Assembly: GCA_009377745.1 (NCBI GenBank)
Contig: WHTK01000025.1
Location: 1 to 49,970 of the forward strand
Length of the DNA stretch: 49,970 nt
DNA from: Dehalococcoidia bacterium
GTDB lineage: Bacteria; Chloroflexota; Dehalococcoidia; DSTF01; WHTK01
Reading direction: 5' to 3'
The notes under the pieces are model-generated. The model had not been told where the DNA came from, made no database searches, and was given only the letters and a program-made list of their open reading frames with translations. The position numbers and the translations under genes are program-made. Each line of letters begins with the position of its first letter. Positions within the stretch are counted from its first letter, which is position 1. Positions 1 through 7,401 of this stretch are shown here, in pieces.

Positions 1-164
1 GGAGTTGGACGAGCCTCCGGCAGGACGCGGTCGTAGACCCGCAGGTCGCTGCCACAGATCGAGAGATGCTCCATCCGCACGATGACCTCGCCCGGGACCA
101 GCAATGGCGCCGGCGTCTCCAGAAACTCAAACTGCCGCGGACCGACTAGCTGCGCCGCTTTCAT
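1..164 (-). CDS. Zinc-dependent alcohol dehydrogenase (MDR family), N-terminus only
   Basis: The complement of the first 164 bases reads as the first 54 codons of a medium-chain dehydrogenase; the rest lies outside the window. It starts MKAAQLVGPRQFEFLETP and contains the family signature ICGSDL near residue 37, whose Cys is a catalytic zinc ligand, followed by the start of the GroES-like fold. The start at 164 is preceded by a GGGGGAG ribosome-binding site six bases upstream. It is divergent from the cysteine desulfurase gene. Family members oxidise alcohols or polyols with NAD(P); the substrate cannot be told from this fragment. Confidence 0.75.
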   Translation of the reverse strand, partial: MKAAQLVGPRQFEFLETPAPLLVPGEVIVRMEHLSICGSDLRVYDRVLPEARPT

Positions 165-272
165 CGTCTCCCCCTATCTCGATATCGCCTTGCCGCGCGC
201 CAATCCTAGGCCATCAGCCGCCCGATCGCACGCCTTTGGCGCCAGGCGCCGGAAAAAATCTCGCGATGCCGG

Positions 273-278
273 TAAGAT
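273..278 (+). promoter_or_regulatory. -10 box TAAGAT, probable leaderless start of the desulfurase gene
   Basis: TAAGAT lies exactly six bases before the GTG start codon at 285 and no Shine-Dalgarno sequence is present, so transcription would begin at or next to the start codon. No convincing -35 box is visible. The same spacing is seen before the genes at 1968 and 45155. Confidence 0.45.
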
Positions 279-284
279 TGAAGC

Positions 285-1472
285 GTGAACAGCGACCAGC
301 GCATCTACCTCGACCATGCCGCCACGACGCCGCTAGACCCGCGCGTGCTGGAGGCGATGCTGCCCTACCTGGCCTCGGCCTGGGGTAACCCTTCGAGCAT
401 CTACTACGAGGGCCGCGAGGCGCGCAAAGCCCTCGAAGCCGCCCGGCGTGACATCGCCGCGGTGCTCGGAGCCAAGCCCAACGATATCGTCCTCACCAGC
501 GGCGGCAGCGAGAGCGACAACGCGGCGATCCGCGGCGTCGCCTACGCGGCCCAGCGCCGGGGACGCCACATCATCACCAGCGCCATCGAGCACCACGCCG
601 TCCTTCACGCCGTCGAGCAGCTAACGCAAGAGGGCTTCGAGGCGACGTACCTGCCCGTCGATGGCGAGGGCTTCGTCTCGCCGGAGGGCCTACGCGCCGC
701 CCTGCGACCCGAAACAACCCTGGTCTCGATCATGTACGCCAACAACGAGGTTGGGACGATAGAGCCGATCGCCGAGCTGGCGCGCGCCGTCAAGGAGTAC
801 GACCCGCGCATCGTCTTCCACACCGACGCGGTGCAGGCCGCCGGCTCGCTCGACATCAACGTCGATAACCTCGGCGTCGATATGCTCTCCCTGGCCGCGC
901 ACAAGATCTACGGGCCCAAGGGCGTCGGCGCGCTCTACGTGCGGCCTCGCACACCCTTCGCGGGCCAGATGCTGGGCGGCTCCCAGGAGCGCAACCGCCG
1001 CGCCGGCACCGAGAACGTCGCCGGAGCGGTCGGCCTGGCGAAGGCGCTTACAGTGGCCTACGAGGAGCTAGACACTCGCAACGCCCACCTCCGTGACCTG
1101 CGCGACCATCTCTGGCGCGAATTGCCGCGGCGACTGCCCGGCGTCCGCCTTACCGGCCCATCAGACCCGGAGCGCCGGCTGCCGAACAGCTTTAGCTGCT
1201 GCCTCGAAGGACTGGAGGGTGAGGCGGTGCTGATCCAGATGGACCTCAACGGCATCGCCGCCAGCAGTGGTTCGGCCTGCACCACTGGATCGCTGGAGGT
1301 CTCCCATGTCCTGACCGCGATGGGCATCGACGAGGCAGCGGCGCGCGGCAGCCTGCGCCTCACCCTCGGCCGCGACAACACCCGCGACGACATCGACACC
1401 GTCCTCGAGCGCCTGCCAGGCCTGGTAGAGAAGCTGCGGCGGCTGGCGCCCTCGCGTCCGGTTACCGCGTGA
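285..1472 (+). CDS. Cysteine desulfurase (NifS/IscS family)
   Basis: A complete 395-residue PLP enzyme that takes sulfur from cysteine for Fe-S cluster or thio-cofactor assembly. The N-terminal YLDHAATTP motif (residues 8-16), the His pair near 103-104, the Asp/Gln pocket in HTDAVQ (179-184), the PLP-binding Lys207 in AAHKIYG and the mobile-loop catalytic Cys332 in SSGSACTTGS are all present. The short loop around Cys332 fits the group I (NifS/IscS) type rather than SufS. The GTG start places the conserved motif at the normal distance and is preceded by a -10 box instead of a ribosome-binding site. No IscU or NifU scaffold is adjacent; the next gene follows after only seven bases. Confidence 0.93.
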   Translation: MNSDQRIYLDHAATTPLDPRVLEAMLPYLASAWGNPSSIYYEGREARKALEAARRDIAAVLGAKPNDIVLTSGGSESDNAAIRGVAYAAQRRGRHIITSAIEHHAVLHAVEQLTQEGFEATYLPVDGEGFVSPEGLRAALRPETTLVSIMYANNEVGTIEPIAELARAVKEYDPRIVFHTDAVQAAGSLDINVDNLGVDMLSLAAHKIYGPKGVGALYVRPRTPFAGQMLGGSQERNRRAGTENVAGAVGLAKALTVAYEELDTRNAHLRDLRDHLWRELPRRLPGVRLTGPSDPERRLPNSFSCCLEGLEGEAVLIQMDLNGIAASSGSACTTGSLEVSHVLTAMGIDEAAARGSLRLTLGRDNTRDDIDTVLERLPGLVEKLRRLAPSRPVTA

Positions 1473-1479
1473 CGTTGAC

Positions 1480-1935
1480 ATGGCGCTGCTCAAGAAACTC
1501 ACAGAATTCGTGGAGAACGGACCGCCGTCACAAACCAGCACGTACCACGGGTCTCGTGAAGCCGCGGCCGATCTCGTCAAAGTCGATATCGTTGGCGAGA
1601 GCAGCTACCAGAAAGAGCTGGGGCAGCTGGCCGGACCAAAGCTGTACGACGGCGTCTCGAAATGGCTGCTGGCATCTCTGACACCCGATCCTGCCAATCC
1701 TTACGACGAGAACGCGGTAGCCGTCAGTATCCAGGGATTCAAGGTTGGTTACTTGGCCAGACCGATGGCCAAAGCATTCCAACACATGATGATCAGCGCG
1801 GGCATGGCCGGCGAGGATCTGACCGAAATCGATGCCGAAATCCGGGGTGGCTGGAGCCGCGGCAACGACGAAGGCCACTTCGGCGTAGCCCTCTACCTAC
1901 CCGAGAGTGTCGCGAAGCAGCTTGGTGTTACATGA
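1480..1935 (+). CDS. HIRAN-domain protein
   Basis: A 151-residue protein whose central part matches the HIRAN pattern: VDIVGESSYQKEL near 35-47, then LTPDPANPYDENAVAV near 67-82 and VGYLARPMAKAF near 89-100. HIRAN domains are small beta-barrels that bind DNA or other ligands, often attached to SNF2 helicases (as in HLTF); here the domain stands alone with a short C-terminal beta-rich extension. It starts seven bases after the desulfurase stop and is probably cotranscribed. No partner enzyme is visible, so its role is open. Confidence 0.7.
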   Translation: MALLKKLTEFVENGPPSQTSTYHGSREAAADLVKVDIVGESSYQKELGQLAGPKLYDGVSKWLLASLTPDPANPYDENAVAVSIQGFKVGYLARPMAKAFQHMMISAGMAGEDLTEIDAEIRGGWSRGNDEGHFGVALYLPESVAKQLGVT

Positions 1936-1955
1936 TCTCTATCTGAGGAAGCGCC

Positions 1956-1961
1956 TAACAT
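1956..1961 (+). promoter_or_regulatory. -10 box TAACAT, probable leaderless start of the lipoprotein gene
   Basis: TAACAT sits six bases before the ATG at 1968. The ten bases AACATTGTTC recur at 2840-2849 ahead of the next gene. The purine-rich GAGGAAG upstream is too far from the ATG to act as a ribosome-binding site. Confidence 0.4.
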
Positions 1962-1967
1962 TGTTCA

Positions 1968-2831
1968 ATGTCCCGCCTCACCCTTCTCGCAGCGAGCCTC
2001 GCCCTGACCGTCATACTGAGCGCCTGCAGCTTCGGCAAGCCGGCTCCAGACTCGAACACGCCTAGCGCCTCAGCCGATGGCGAGGTAATCGGCGAGCCGA
2101 TCCTCTTCGCCACGGAAGTGCCCACCGCCACCAAGGACAACTGTCCTGTCCATCCTGACGTCTGCGCCCTCGCGGCAGAGGTAGACGAACCGCTGCGAGT
2201 CTTTCAGGAAAACCTGGCTGAGCCGGGATCGCCCGACACGCTCTCAGATGGCGATATCAGCGGCATTATCTCTATCCTGCGACCTGTGGATATCGAGTGC
2301 ACCTACAGCGGCCCCATGATCTATGACCTCTGCGAGGGCGTCCGCTCCGACCAGAAGCGCCTTGGAATCTGGGTGTGGAACGACTCCTACGGCAATGACC
2401 GAGGCGCCTGGACGATTACGAGAGTCGAGCGGGAGCTGCTGTTCCGCTCACCACGCCCTGACGAGGTTGCCGACGAGCTTGGGGAGCCCTACCTGCGCCT
2501 CGTCGCCATCGGCTGTCCGGCCTCGCTAGGAGGCCTGGCCAACTGCCGGGACAACTTCAGCTTCGTCTTCAGCTCGAAGGCCAAATATCCGCATGACGAT
2601 GCCTCCCGCCGCTACGTGATGATCCTGCCGGTCTCCTGGCCGCAAGACACGGCGCCGGCCGCCAGGCTGATCATCCCGTACCCGACATCGAATCGACCCA
2701 CAAGCGAGCTTGCGCCCTTTATCCTCGGAGGCGTCGTCAGCGGCGAGGCAGCGATCTTCACGCGCGAGCCGTCCTGGCTCTCCGGCCAGCCGGACGCGAC
2801 AACTGGCGTCTTCGTACCCTGGCGGCCTTGA
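1968..2831 (+). CDS. Predicted lipoprotein of unknown function
   Basis: A 287-residue exported protein. A short basic start and hydrophobic stretch (residues 3-17) end in a lipobox LSAC with the lipidated Cys at 20, followed by a Ser/Pro/Asp-rich linker. Six further cysteines occur as three close pairs (CPVHPDVC, CTYSGPMIYDLC, CPASLGGLANC), suggesting disulfide bonds outside the membrane. I do not recognise a family. It stands alone between the HIRAN gene and the NuoB-like gene. Confidence 0.75.
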   Translation: MSRLTLLAASLALTVILSACSFGKPAPDSNTPSASADGEVIGEPILFATEVPTATKDNCPVHPDVCALAAEVDEPLRVFQENLAEPGSPDTLSDGDISGIISILRPVDIECTYSGPMIYDLCEGVRSDQKRLGIWVWNDSYGNDRGAWTITRVERELLFRSPRPDEVADELGEPYLRLVAIGCPASLGGLANCRDNFSFVFSSKAKYPHDDASRRYVMILPVSWPQDTAPAARLIIPYPTSNRPTSELAPFILGGVVSGEAAIFTREPSWLSGQPDATTGVFVPWRP

Positions 2832-2881
2832 TCGCGCCCAACATTGTTCGAATCTTCACACGGCGTTAAGATCGTTACGTC

Positions 2882-3631
2882 ATGGTTCAGCCCAGCGACC
2901 AGCTTCCCGTAATCAACGTCTCCACCACCGTCGAGCAGGATCTGGAGCAGAACCTGCTCCTCGGCTCGGTCGAGAACCTGCTCAACTGGGCCCGCAGCTC
3001 CTCGCTCTGGCCGGCGATGTTTGGTCTCGCCTGCTGCGCCATCGAGATGATCGCCACGGCGACCTCCCGCTACGACATCGCCCGCTTCGGCGCCGAGGTC
3101 TTCCGTGCCTCGCCGCGCCAGGCCGACTTGATGATCGTCGCCGGCACCGTCACCTGGAAGATGGCCCCGGCCGTGCGCCGCGTCTATATGCAGATGCCGG
3201 AGCCAAAGTGGGTCATCGCCTTTGGCGGCTGCGCCACGATGGGCGGCCCCTTCGCCTTCGGCTACAGCACCCTGCCCGGCGTCAACCTGATCGTCCCGGT
3301 CGATGTCTATGTGCCCGGCTGCCCGCCGCGGCCGGAGTCGCTTTTGACCGGCCTGATGATGCTGCAAGAGAAGATCAAGCACACGCGCGACGGCCGCACC
3401 GACCGCTCCGAGCCCACCGGCGACTTTTCCCAGTTCTTTCCCGAGAACGACCCAATCCGCCTGGAGCTCGAGTCGCTGTTCCCGCCCTTCGCCGGCCCGA
3501 CGGCTCATCGCCGTCTCGAATGCGCCTACTGCGAGCGCTCGTTTACCTCGGAGCAGCTTTCGGAAGAGTCCTGGAACTGCCCCACGCCCCTCGATCAGCG
3601 CCCCGGCGGCCGCTGCTTCTTCAGGTCCTAG
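2882..3631 (+). CDS. nuoB: NADH-quinone oxidoreductase subunit B-like protein with extra C-terminal Cys tail
   Basis: A 249-residue NuoB homologue. The subunit carries the N2 [4Fe-4S] cluster of respiratory complex I; its four ligands are visible as Cys51-Cys52 (GLACCAIEM), Cys117 (FGGCATMGG) and Cys147 ([10 protein letters not shown]). The core ends near residue 170. A further 75 residues follow, with an acidic stretch and then CAYC at 214-217 plus Cys233 and Cys245, which look like a zinc-ribbon or rubredoxin-like knuckle. No other nuo gene is near, so this may be an orphan paralogue rather than the complex I subunit. TAAGAT nine bases before the ATG suggests a very short or absent leader. 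Confidence 0.88.
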   Translation: MVQPSDQLPVINVSTTVEQDLEQNLLLGSVENLLNWARSSSLWPAMFGLACCAIEMIATATSRYDIARFGAEVFRASPRQADLMIVAGTVTWKMAPAVRRVYMQMPEPKWVIAFGGCATMGGPFAFGYSTLPGVNLIVPVDVYVPGCPPRPESLLTGLMMLQEKIKHTRDGRTDRSEPTGDFSQFFPENDPIRLELESLFPPFAGPTAHRRLECAYCERSFTSEQLSEESWNCPTPLDQRPGGRCFFRS

Positions 3632-3710
3632 CAGACGGCGCGGGGCGTCGCTTCTCCATCACGACAGGCCTTCCTTGCGTACGAGCTGAGACTCTTGTCT
3701 TCTGTCGCGA

Positions 3711-4097
3711 TCAGTACCTGAACCACACTCGCCCGGCGATATCCCGCCTCGACACGGGGCCAAGCCGGCGGCTATCCGTGCTCTCGGAGAGGTTGTCGCC
3801 CTGGACGAACCACTCGTCATTGCCGAGGTACCACTCTTCGCCTCGCACCGTCACCTGAGCGCCCGGACCCGCCGCGATGCGTTTCAGGCCGAGCCGTCCG
3901 CTGGCGCCCGCCTGCCGCACGACCACCACCTCGCCGACCCGCGGCGACCGCAGCCGGTACGTCAGCGCCTCCACGATTAGCCGGTCGCCCGGCGCGTAGG
4001 CCCGCAGCATGCTCCGCCCCTCGACCACATAGCGGCGCACAAGGCGCGCTGTGAGCAGCCCGGCAAGAAGGGCCAGAATTGGCAGTAACAGCTTCAT
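3711..4097 (-). CDS. sodX: S26 signal peptidase-like protease, nickel SOD maturation type
   Basis: A 128-residue protein with one N-terminal membrane segment (residues 2-20) followed by a minimal signal peptidase I catalytic core: Ser29 in EGRSM and Lys72 in GLKRIAAGPG form the expected Ser/Lys dyad, and QGDNLSESTDSR matches the conserved box near the end of the family. It lies directly downstream of the nickel superoxide dismutase gene on the same strand, the usual place for SodX, which removes the dismutase propeptide. I chose the ATG at 4097 because an upstream alternative at 4142 would put a perfect hairpin inside the gene and adds non-conserved residues. No ribosome-binding site is visible. 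Confidence 0.82.
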   Translation of the reverse strand: MKLLLPILALLAGLLTARLVRRYVVEGRSMLRAYAPGDRLIVEALTYRLRSPRVGEVVVVRQAGASGRLGLKRIAAGPGAQVTVRGEEWYLGNDEWFVQGDNLSESTDSRRLGPVSRRDIAGRVWFRY

Positions 4098-4103
4098 AAA
4101 TAC

Positions 4104-4135
4104 ACGGAGAGGCCGGTCTCGTCCGGCCTCTCCGT
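4104..4135 (-). terminator. Perfect 13-bp hairpin between sodN and sodX
   Basis: The arms 4104-4116 (ACGGAGAGGCCGG) and 4123-4135 are perfect inverse complements around a six-base loop. Read leftward it follows the sodN stop by about 50 bases and is followed by a weak T-run (GTATTTA) and the sodX start. It is likely a partial terminator or an mRNA 3'-end stabiliser that lowers protease expression relative to the dismutase. Confidence 0.65.
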
Positions 4136-4183
4136 CTCTCAATCGTGTTCTAGCGCGACAGCCTTATGCCGCCACGCTAGTGG

Positions 4184-4681
4184 CTACTTGTTGTCAACGT
4201 AGACTAGCTCGCCGCCGACGGCCTGGTTGGAGCCGGCCTTGCGCGTCGCAACGCCCTTCGTCTCCCAGAAGATCTCCGCGATGCGGTTGGTCGCCGTAAG
4301 CAGCTCGGTCGCGGCGGCGACGTCGACGTTCTGCTTGTTGCGGGAAGCCAGCTTGTTCGCGTTCCAGAAGGTGGTGTGGAGGTCCGAGTACTTCTCCAGG
4401 TGCTCAGGGCGGAAGTAGTCGTGCCAGAGGATATTCAACTCGCGCTTGACGATCTCGCCGTGCTCCTCCTTGACCTTCACGTAGCGGACGAAAGAGTTCT
4501 CGCGGGCGGCGCCTTCGGTCGTCAGACCTTCGATGAGCTGGTCCATGCGCAGCACGGTGAGGGCCGCGATCTGGGCCGCATGCGGGTCATAGATGCCACA
4601 GGGAATGTCGCAGTGCGCCGAAACCGTCTCGGGCGGCGCAACGCGGTCGAATAGCCGGAGCACTGGGCTGACGAAGTTCAT
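4184..4681 (-). CDS. sodN: Nickel superoxide dismutase precursor
   Basis: A 165-residue precursor. The nickel hook HCDIPCGIYDPHAA is at residues 23-36; removal of the first 22 residues would expose His23 as the N-terminal ligand, with Cys24 and Cys28 completing the site. The mature part is helical, with the usual FVRYVKVKEEH region, and is somewhat longer than the Streptomyces enzyme. The enzyme converts superoxide to oxygen and peroxide in the cytoplasm. The ATG at 4681 has an excellent AAGGAGGGA ribosome-binding site; longer reading upstream is not needed. The maturation protease gene follows downstream. Confidence 0.94.
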   Translation of the reverse strand: MNFVSPVLRLFDRVAPPETVSAHCDIPCGIYDPHAAQIAALTVLRMDQLIEGLTTEGAARENSFVRYVKVKEEHGEIVKRELNILWHDYFRPEHLEKYSDLHTTFWNANKLASRNKQNVDVAAATELLTATNRIAEIFWETKGVATRKAGSNQAVGGELVYVDNK

Positions 4682-4735
4682 GGTCCCTCCTTGTCGGACG
4701 AATAGCGGGGTGCTGCCCAAGTTCGGGCCAACGCG

Positions 4736-4770
4736 ATTCTACAGCAAGGCATAGCGCAGGAAAACGTTTT
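4736..4770 (-). promoter_or_regulatory. Candidate sodN promoter with AAAACGTTTT palindrome
   Basis: On the minus strand TAGAAT (4736-4741) is a good -10 box about 55 bases before the sodN start. A perfect ten-base palindrome AAAACGTTTT lies just upstream at 4761-4770, near the -35 position, and could be an operator. It does not resemble the Nur box as I remember it. Confidence 0.35.
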
Positions 4771-4829
4771 GCGCCGCACCACCCATCTCAACCCCGCGAA
4801 TCTTTGCCTTACGCCAGCGCGCAGGGGGA

Positions 4830-4838
4830 TGCTAAAAT
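4830..4838 (+). promoter_or_regulatory. Extended -10 promoter (TGCTAAAAT) for galU
   Basis: TGCTAAAAT at 4830-4838 matches an extended -10 element. Transcription would begin near 4845, which argues against the in-frame ATG at 4829 being the galU start. Confidence 0.4.
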
Positions 4839-4882
4839 GCGCCTGCCACGGGCTGGCAAACTTGTTGCTTGTCACCTGGTAC

Positions 4883-5791
4883 TTGCTACTTCATGCCACG
4901 AGGTGCGTCCTGACCCAGGTCCGTAAGGCTGTGATCCTCGCCGCCGGCTATGGCACTCGCCTTCTGCCCGCGACCAAGTCGCAGCCGAAGGAGATGCTGC
5001 CCCTGGTTGACCGGCCGATCATCCACTACTCGGTCGAAGAGGCGGTCAACTCCGGCATCACCCAGGTGATCATGGTTACGGCCTTTCACAAGCGGGCCGT
5101 CGAGGACTACTTCGACCGCTCGCGTGACATTGAAGACATGCTGGAAGAGAAGGGCGACTTCGAGCGCCTCGAGGAGATGCGGCGCATTTCCAAGATGGCC
5201 GATTTCGCTTACGTCCGTCAGGGTGAGCCGCGCGGCCTCGGCGATGCAGTGCTCACCGCCCGCCACTTGGTAGGCGATGAGCCCTTTGCGTTGATCCTGC
5301 CCGACGACGTGATCGTTGGCGCCAAGCCGACGACGCGTCAGCTCATCGATTGCTACGAGCAGCATCACGTCAGCGTCGTGGCCGTGCAGGAGGTGCCGGA
5401 GGCCGACACGCCAAGCTACGGCATCGTCGCCGGCGACCCTGACCCGTCCGACGACCGCGTGACGCGCCTGCGCCTTCTGGTCGAGAAACCAGCGCTCGGC
5501 ACCGCGCCCAGCCGTCTGGCGATCGTCGGGCGCTACCTGCTGACACCGGCCATCTTCGAGGCCATCGAGCGCACTAACCCCGGCTACGGCGGCGAGATCC
5601 AGATTACGGATGCCATGCAAATGCTCGCCGGCGAGGAAGGCATGTATGCCTACCGCTTCGAGGGCGAGCGCTTTGACACCGGCCGCCCGTTGGGTCTGCT
5701 CGTCGCTTCGATTACCATGGGACTGGCCCGGCCGGACGTCGGGCCGGAGCTACGCCGCTTCCTGCGCGGCATCGATTTGAGCGAGGCCTGA
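4883..5791 (+). CDS. galU: UTP--glucose-1-phosphate uridylyltransferase
   Basis: A GalU-type nucleotidyltransferase making UDP-glucose from UTP and glucose 1-phosphate. The signature VRKAVILAAGYGTRLLP starts at the base of the fold, followed by KSQPKEMLPLVDRPIIHY, the Asp pair in LILPDDVI and VEKP, and the C-terminal GYGGEIQITDAMQ and RFDTGRP boxes. The start is uncertain: in-frame choices are ATG 4829, TTG 4862/4883, and a CTG at 4910 which has GAGGTG upstream and gives the family-typical N-terminus. TTG 4883 gives 302 residues, the normal length, and lies downstream of the likely promoter. The stop overlaps the next gene by one base, so the two are cotranscribed. Confidence 0.88.
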   Translation: MLLHATRCVLTQVRKAVILAAGYGTRLLPATKSQPKEMLPLVDRPIIHYSVEEAVNSGITQVIMVTAFHKRAVEDYFDRSRDIEDMLEEKGDFERLEEMRRISKMADFAYVRQGEPRGLGDAVLTARHLVGDEPFALILPDDVIVGAKPTTRQLIDCYEQHHVSVVAVQEVPEADTPSYGIVAGDPDPSDDRVTRLRLLVEKPALGTAPSRLAIVGRYLLTPAIFEAIERTNPGYGGEIQITDAMQMLAGEEGMYAYRFEGERFDTGRPLGLLVASITMGLARPDVGPELRRFLRGIDLSEA

Positions 5792-7125
5792 TGCGTATTC
5801 TCTCCCTCGGCTTCGGCCTGCCCGACAGTCAGGTCGATAACTACGACTGGGCCAGCGCCCTCTCCTTCTACGATTACGACGCCATCGTCGTCGACCCTGC
5901 CGAAGCGGTATCGAAGCTGGTTGAGGACCTGACCAAGGCCGGCGCCGGCTACATCACCTACAACGAGGAGCCGATCACCGAGGGCCCGAGCACCGCCCTC
6001 GCCGTCGGCCTGGCGGACCTGCTGCGCTCCCGCCGGGAGGAGGTCGAGCGGCTGCTGGCCCACGGCGGCATCGTCGTCGTCTTCGCCTACCCGGACGTGC
6101 CGCATACGCACGTCTTCGGCTTTAACGGCTGCCACCGCTACTACTGGCTGCCCGCGCCCACCGGCGCCGATTACGGCCCGAACTTCATCAAGCGAGCAGC
6201 CGGCACCCAGGTCAAGCCCGTCGATTACGAGCACCCCTTCGCCGATTTCCTGGAGCAGCAGCGCACGAACGTTATGTATCGCGCCACCTTCGCCGAGGGT
6301 GCGGAGGGCATCCCCGGCGCCCGCGTCATCGGCCGCAGCAACGGCGGCGCGCCGATCGCCATCGACTTCGAGGTAGGCGGCGGGCGCGTGATCTTCCTGC
6401 CGGCCCTGCCCCAGCGCCTCAGCACCTCTGAGCGCCAGGCGATCGCCGGCAGCATCGTCGCCGCCATCCGGAACCTGCTGATCACCTCCGTGGAGGACGA
6501 CCCACCGGAGTGGCTGGACGCCTACCTGCTCCCCGGCCTGGAAGAGTCACGCAAGCAGTACGAGTCCGGCGATTCCAAGCTGGAGCAACTTGAGGCGGAG
6601 GTCACGGTCGCGCGTAACGCCTATCGCGGCCTCGACCGTTACCGTCGCCTGCTCTGGCAGGAGGGTAAATACGGCTTCGACCTGCCGGTGCGCGACGCCC
6701 TGGGTCTGCTCGGCTTCAACCCGTCCGGCGCGGTGGACGAGCCCGGCGCTTTCTACTTCAGCGGCGAGCTGGTCTTTGTCGAGACGGAGGGCGGCATCGG
6801 CCCCGTCGGCATGGAGCCGCACTACCGCCTGCGCGAGCGTCTCGAATCGAGTATCGCCCACGAGTCGCGCCGGCCCCACGGCCTGATCGTGATCAACGGC
6901 CACCGCAACCTGCCGCCGGACGAGCGCCCGCAGCAGCACGAAGACTCCCTGCGCGTCGCCGCCGAGAGCATGCGCTACGCCGTCGTCGATGCGGTGCAGC
7001 TCTTCAACGCGGTGCGCGACAAGATGGACGGCAAAGACGTCTCCGCCTTCGCCAAGAGACTGCTCCAGACCGAAGGCGTCGTCGTGACGGGGGTCTCGGA
7101 AGCCTCCGCCGCGGCCGCCGAATAG
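5791..7125 (+). CDS. Unrecognised two-part protein, possible GATase-like plus nuclease-like domains
   Basis: A 444-residue soluble protein that I do not recognise. Residues 1-230 look like an alpha/beta domain of the GATase/DUF4350 kind (YDAIVVDP, GGIVVVFAYPD, then GGGRVIFLPALP near 196-206). Residues 250-285 are likely coiled coil. The rest (RYRRLLWQEGKYGFDLPV, ALGLLGF, ELVFVETEGGIGPV) follows the layout of PD-(D/E)XK nuclease-like domains in which a short helix precedes an alpha/beta core with an ExE/ExK strand, but the catalytic pattern is incomplete. It starts inside the galU stop codon (overlap TGATG), so the two are translationally coupled. The function is not known. Confidence 0.7.
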   Translation: MRILSLGFGLPDSQVDNYDWASALSFYDYDAIVVDPAEAVSKLVEDLTKAGAGYITYNEEPITEGPSTALAVGLADLLRSRREEVERLLAHGGIVVVFAYPDVPHTHVFGFNGCHRYYWLPAPTGADYGPNFIKRAAGTQVKPVDYEHPFADFLEQQRTNVMYRATFAEGAEGIPGARVIGRSNGGAPIAIDFEVGGGRVIFLPALPQRLSTSERQAIAGSIVAAIRNLLITSVEDDPPEWLDAYLLPGLEESRKQYESGDSKLEQLEAEVTVARNAYRGLDRYRRLLWQEGKYGFDLPVRDALGLLGFNPSGAVDEPGAFYFSGELVFVETEGGIGPVGMEPHYRLRERLESSIAHESRRPHGLIVINGHRNLPPDERPQQHEDSLRVAAESMRYAVVDAVQLFNAVRDKMDGKDVSAFAKRLLQTEGVVVTGVSEASAAAAE

Positions 7126-7138
7126 CTACGAATGCCAC

Positions 7139-7249
7139 TACGTAGGGACGCAGCTTTAGCTCCGTCCGGCGAGCGTCCGTCTGCTGAGAACGGACGTGTT
7201 TGAGATGGACGGGCGTCCACGGACGGACCTAAAGGTTCGTCCCTACGTA
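7139..7249. repeat. Imperfect long inverted repeat element (REP/MITE-like)
   Basis: Arms of 30 bases, 7139-7168 and 7220-7249, are complementary at about 27 of 30 positions; both end in TACGTAGGGACG read from the outside. The 51-base centre holds a second inverted repeat (CGTCCGT 7174-7180 / ACGGACG 7190-7196) and GGACGGGCGTCC at 7207-7218. The whole folds into a cruciform or long hairpin. It has no reading frame and resembles dispersed non-coding repeats. Confidence 0.7.
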
Positions 7250-7264
7250 CCCAGGGCATCTCTT

Positions 7265-7280
7265 TGGGGGTGTCCCCCCA
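7265..7280 (+). terminator. Short G/C hairpin, possible terminator
   Basis: TGGGGG-TGT-CCCCCCA forms a tight hairpin followed by a pyrimidine-rich run (GTCTCTCTTT). It may end transcription of the galU pair. Confidence 0.35.
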
Positions 7281-7401
7281 GTCTCTCTTTAAATAACATT
7301 AGCGGAGCATACCGATAGGATGCGCGGCGCCGGTCTCCGGCGGCGGCGCTTCGTCAACCCTCCCGCCATGAGAGGGCTTAGGGAGAGGACAACCAGAGAG
7401 C

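Noticed and set aside
2846..2854. GTTCGAATC resembling a tRNA T-loop
   Set aside because: No T-stem or other tRNA arms are present nearby.
2710..3858. Long plus-strand open frame of 382 codons
   Set aside because: It overlaps the lipoprotein and NuoB genes in another frame and its translation is low-complexity Arg/Ala/Pro; a GC-rich shadow.
3711..4142. Longer start for the SodX-like protease at 4142
   Set aside because: It would encode the perfect terminator-like hairpin as protein and adds residues not expected in the family.
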